From Choricystis sp. odSpoLacu1 (Eukaryota > Chlorophyta > Trebouxiophyceae), in the NCBI GenBank assembly GCA_958009055.1, contig OY253652.1, positions 62,001-126,000 of the forward strand: 64,000 bases of DNA, written 5' to 3'. This document shows positions 62,787 through 64,000 of the stretch, in pieces (within the stretch, counting starts at the first letter, position 1; each line of letters begins with the position of its first letter). The notes below the pieces were generated by a model. It had not been told where the DNA came from, searched no databases, and saw nothing but the letters and a program-made list of their open reading frames with translations. Position numbers and translations under genes: made by a program.

Positions 62787-64000
62787 TGCATGGGAACGCT
62801 GTGGTGGTGGTCTTTGGTTTGCTTGTGGGGCAAGAGAGAGGGAATGTTTTTTTTTGTGTGCAGTGGGAGGGGGTGGCGCGAACACACCGAGGACGCGTTG
62901 TTTCGTGCCGCCCCCTCTTCTTCACCACCTTCCCTCTTTTTTTCGTCGCCCGTTTTTTTCTTTTCTTTTCGACACCCCACCCCACTGTTCGCAAAGAAAG
63001 CGCGCGGCACCACACGCCAAGACCACCACCACCCCACTGTTCGCAAAGAAAGCGCGCGGCACCACACGCCAAGACCACCACCACTGGCCGACCCTGTGTT
63101 GCCGTTTTTTTTTTTTGGGGGGGGTGCCGTGCATCGCTATGCCGAGACGCGGCGCCCCCCCCCCCCCCCCCCCTGTTTTTTCCAGCGTGCCTTTCGAGGA
63201 GGGTTTCACCCATGTTTCTTCGCCACCTTTTCCCTCCACACCCTTTGCAGCCTGCCACACGCCTCGACAAGACGGCACCCGCGCAGCCGACACACACTCC
63301 GTTTTTTTTCGTGTTGTGTTCGCCGCCCCCTCGTCCTTTTTTTGGTCACGCCTCGTCCTTCCCTCCCTGCCGCCCCCTCCCCCTCCCCTTGGCCTCCACC
63401 CCCATGCCTGTCACCCCCTCTTTTTTAACCACACAGTCCCCTAGGCGAGGCCACCTCTCATGGTGCACCACCTCTCCCACCCCACTCCCCCACACAAGAT
63501 CTTTTGAAGTTTCCACCCCCCTCCCCTGTTTGCACACACTCTTTCCTCAACCTCGCACCCCCCCCCTTCCTTTGCGTCAACCCTGTGGTTGATCATGTGC
63601 CGCACAACACCCCTCCCTTGCCCCCCATTCCTTTCTTTCAAAAACACCGACTTCTTTTTTGTGACGCCCCTTTTCCCCCCCCTCTTTTGTCCCCTCGACT
63701 TGCTTCCCACCCCCCCTTTTTTTCGCTCCCCACCCGCATGCAAACAAAAGTCATGGGCCGAATGTCTTGTTTTCTTCACAGAAAAAAAAATCCAACGTGA
63801 GAGTGGGAGAGAGGGGGACGAAACATGATTGCACAATGAAAAAAAAAAAACACACCACGCCAAAGAAAAAGGGGGGAGAAAAAGAAGCGCCACACAGCAC
63901 GGTGTCGCGCGTGGCACAACACAACACTCACACATACACTCAACCCGCACACGTTTTGTCAGCGTGTTGTGGGGGGGAAAAAGGGAGGGGGGGGGGGGGG
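62787..64000. other. non-coding pyrimidine-rich tail of the window
   Basis: No gene is supported in these 1.2 kb. The plus strand is strongly C/T-rich, with long poly-C and poly-T runs and few G. Open frames across it are artefacts of missing stops in a biased sequence. It includes the tandem repeat at 62980-63083, and the window ends in a G12 run. Confidence 0.6.
62980..63083. repeat. 52-bp tandem repeat, two copies
   Basis: The unit beginning CCCCACTGTTCGCAAAGAAA and ending CCAAGACCACCACCA occurs at 62980-63031 and again at 63032-63083, essentially identical. Confidence 0.9.

Noticed and set aside
62783..63592. 269-codon frame after the U2AF65-like gene, considered as a missing C-terminal exon
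   Set aside because: Its product is a Pro/Phe/Cys-rich read of pyrimidine tracts with no UHM motif, and it overlaps two other equally open frames.
63989..64000. Terminal G run as a telomere
   Set aside because: It is a simple homopolymer without a TTTAGGG- or TTTTAGGG-like repeat unit.

Overview
This window is nuclear DNA of a very GC-rich, gene-dense eukaryote, almost certainly a photosynthetic green alga (Chlorophyta); I cannot place it below that level. Genes carry short spliceosomal introns (mostly 60-330 bp) with nearly invariant GTGAGT/GTGCGT donors and CAG acceptors. Coding third positions are almost all G or C. Several genes point to the green lineage: sucrose-phosphate synthase, a LUX/PCL1-type GARP transcription factor, cytochrome c6 and an algal/plant-type aromatic amino-acid hydroxylase. 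No operons, prophage, CRISPR or bacterial insertion sequences are present.

Layout. 1-11 kb: 3' part of a COG7-like Golgi tether gene, a SPOUT1-type RNA methyltransferase, a large sucrose-phosphate synthase and an alanine-rich protein of unknown function. 11.3-15.8 kb: an intron-containing tRNA-Glu(CTC), then a near-perfect 2.06-kb inverted repeat. Its right arm holds an intact peroxisomal-type malate dehydrogenase and the start of a small coiled-coil gene; its left arm holds a frameshifted and truncated copy of both. 15.6-24.2 kb: the coiled-coil gene, a DarP/YjgA homologue, an acyl-CoA-binding ankyrin protein, histone H2A with a 3' stem-loop, a membrane GT2 glycosyltransferase, a TMEM70-like protein and coproporphyrinogen III oxidase. 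24.5-40.7 kb: a long coiled-coil protein, an unknown protein, aromatic amino-acid hydroxylase, a tRNase Z-like pseudoenzyme, an HMG-box protein, the LUX-like factor, a low-complexity protein, V-ATPase subunit E and an unrecognised orphan gene. 41-57 kb is enriched in secreted or surface proteins: four with an N-terminal signal or anchor segment, plus a very large membrane-anchored subtilisin with thrombospondin and EGF-like modules. Cytochrome c6, a VIT-family metal transporter and a TFIIS-M/SPOC transcription protein lie among them. 57.5-62.8 kb: a DIS3L2/SOV-type exoribonuclease and a short U2AF65-like splicing protein. The last 1.2 kb is non-coding, pyrimidine-rich and repetitive.

Gene organisation. 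Genes alternate in divergent and convergent pairs with short spacers, so many promoters are probably bidirectional. The genes are mostly independent housekeeping functions: sugar and organic-acid metabolism, haem synthesis, photosynthetic electron transfer, RNA processing and chromatin. The 41-57 kb block may reflect a shared extracellular-matrix or cell-wall role.

Caveat. About fifteen coding frames shift at long homopolymers or dinucleotide runs. I read these as likely sequencing or assembly indels rather than biology. Exon boundaries are my own, from splice motifs, reading phase and family similarity remembered without a database search.
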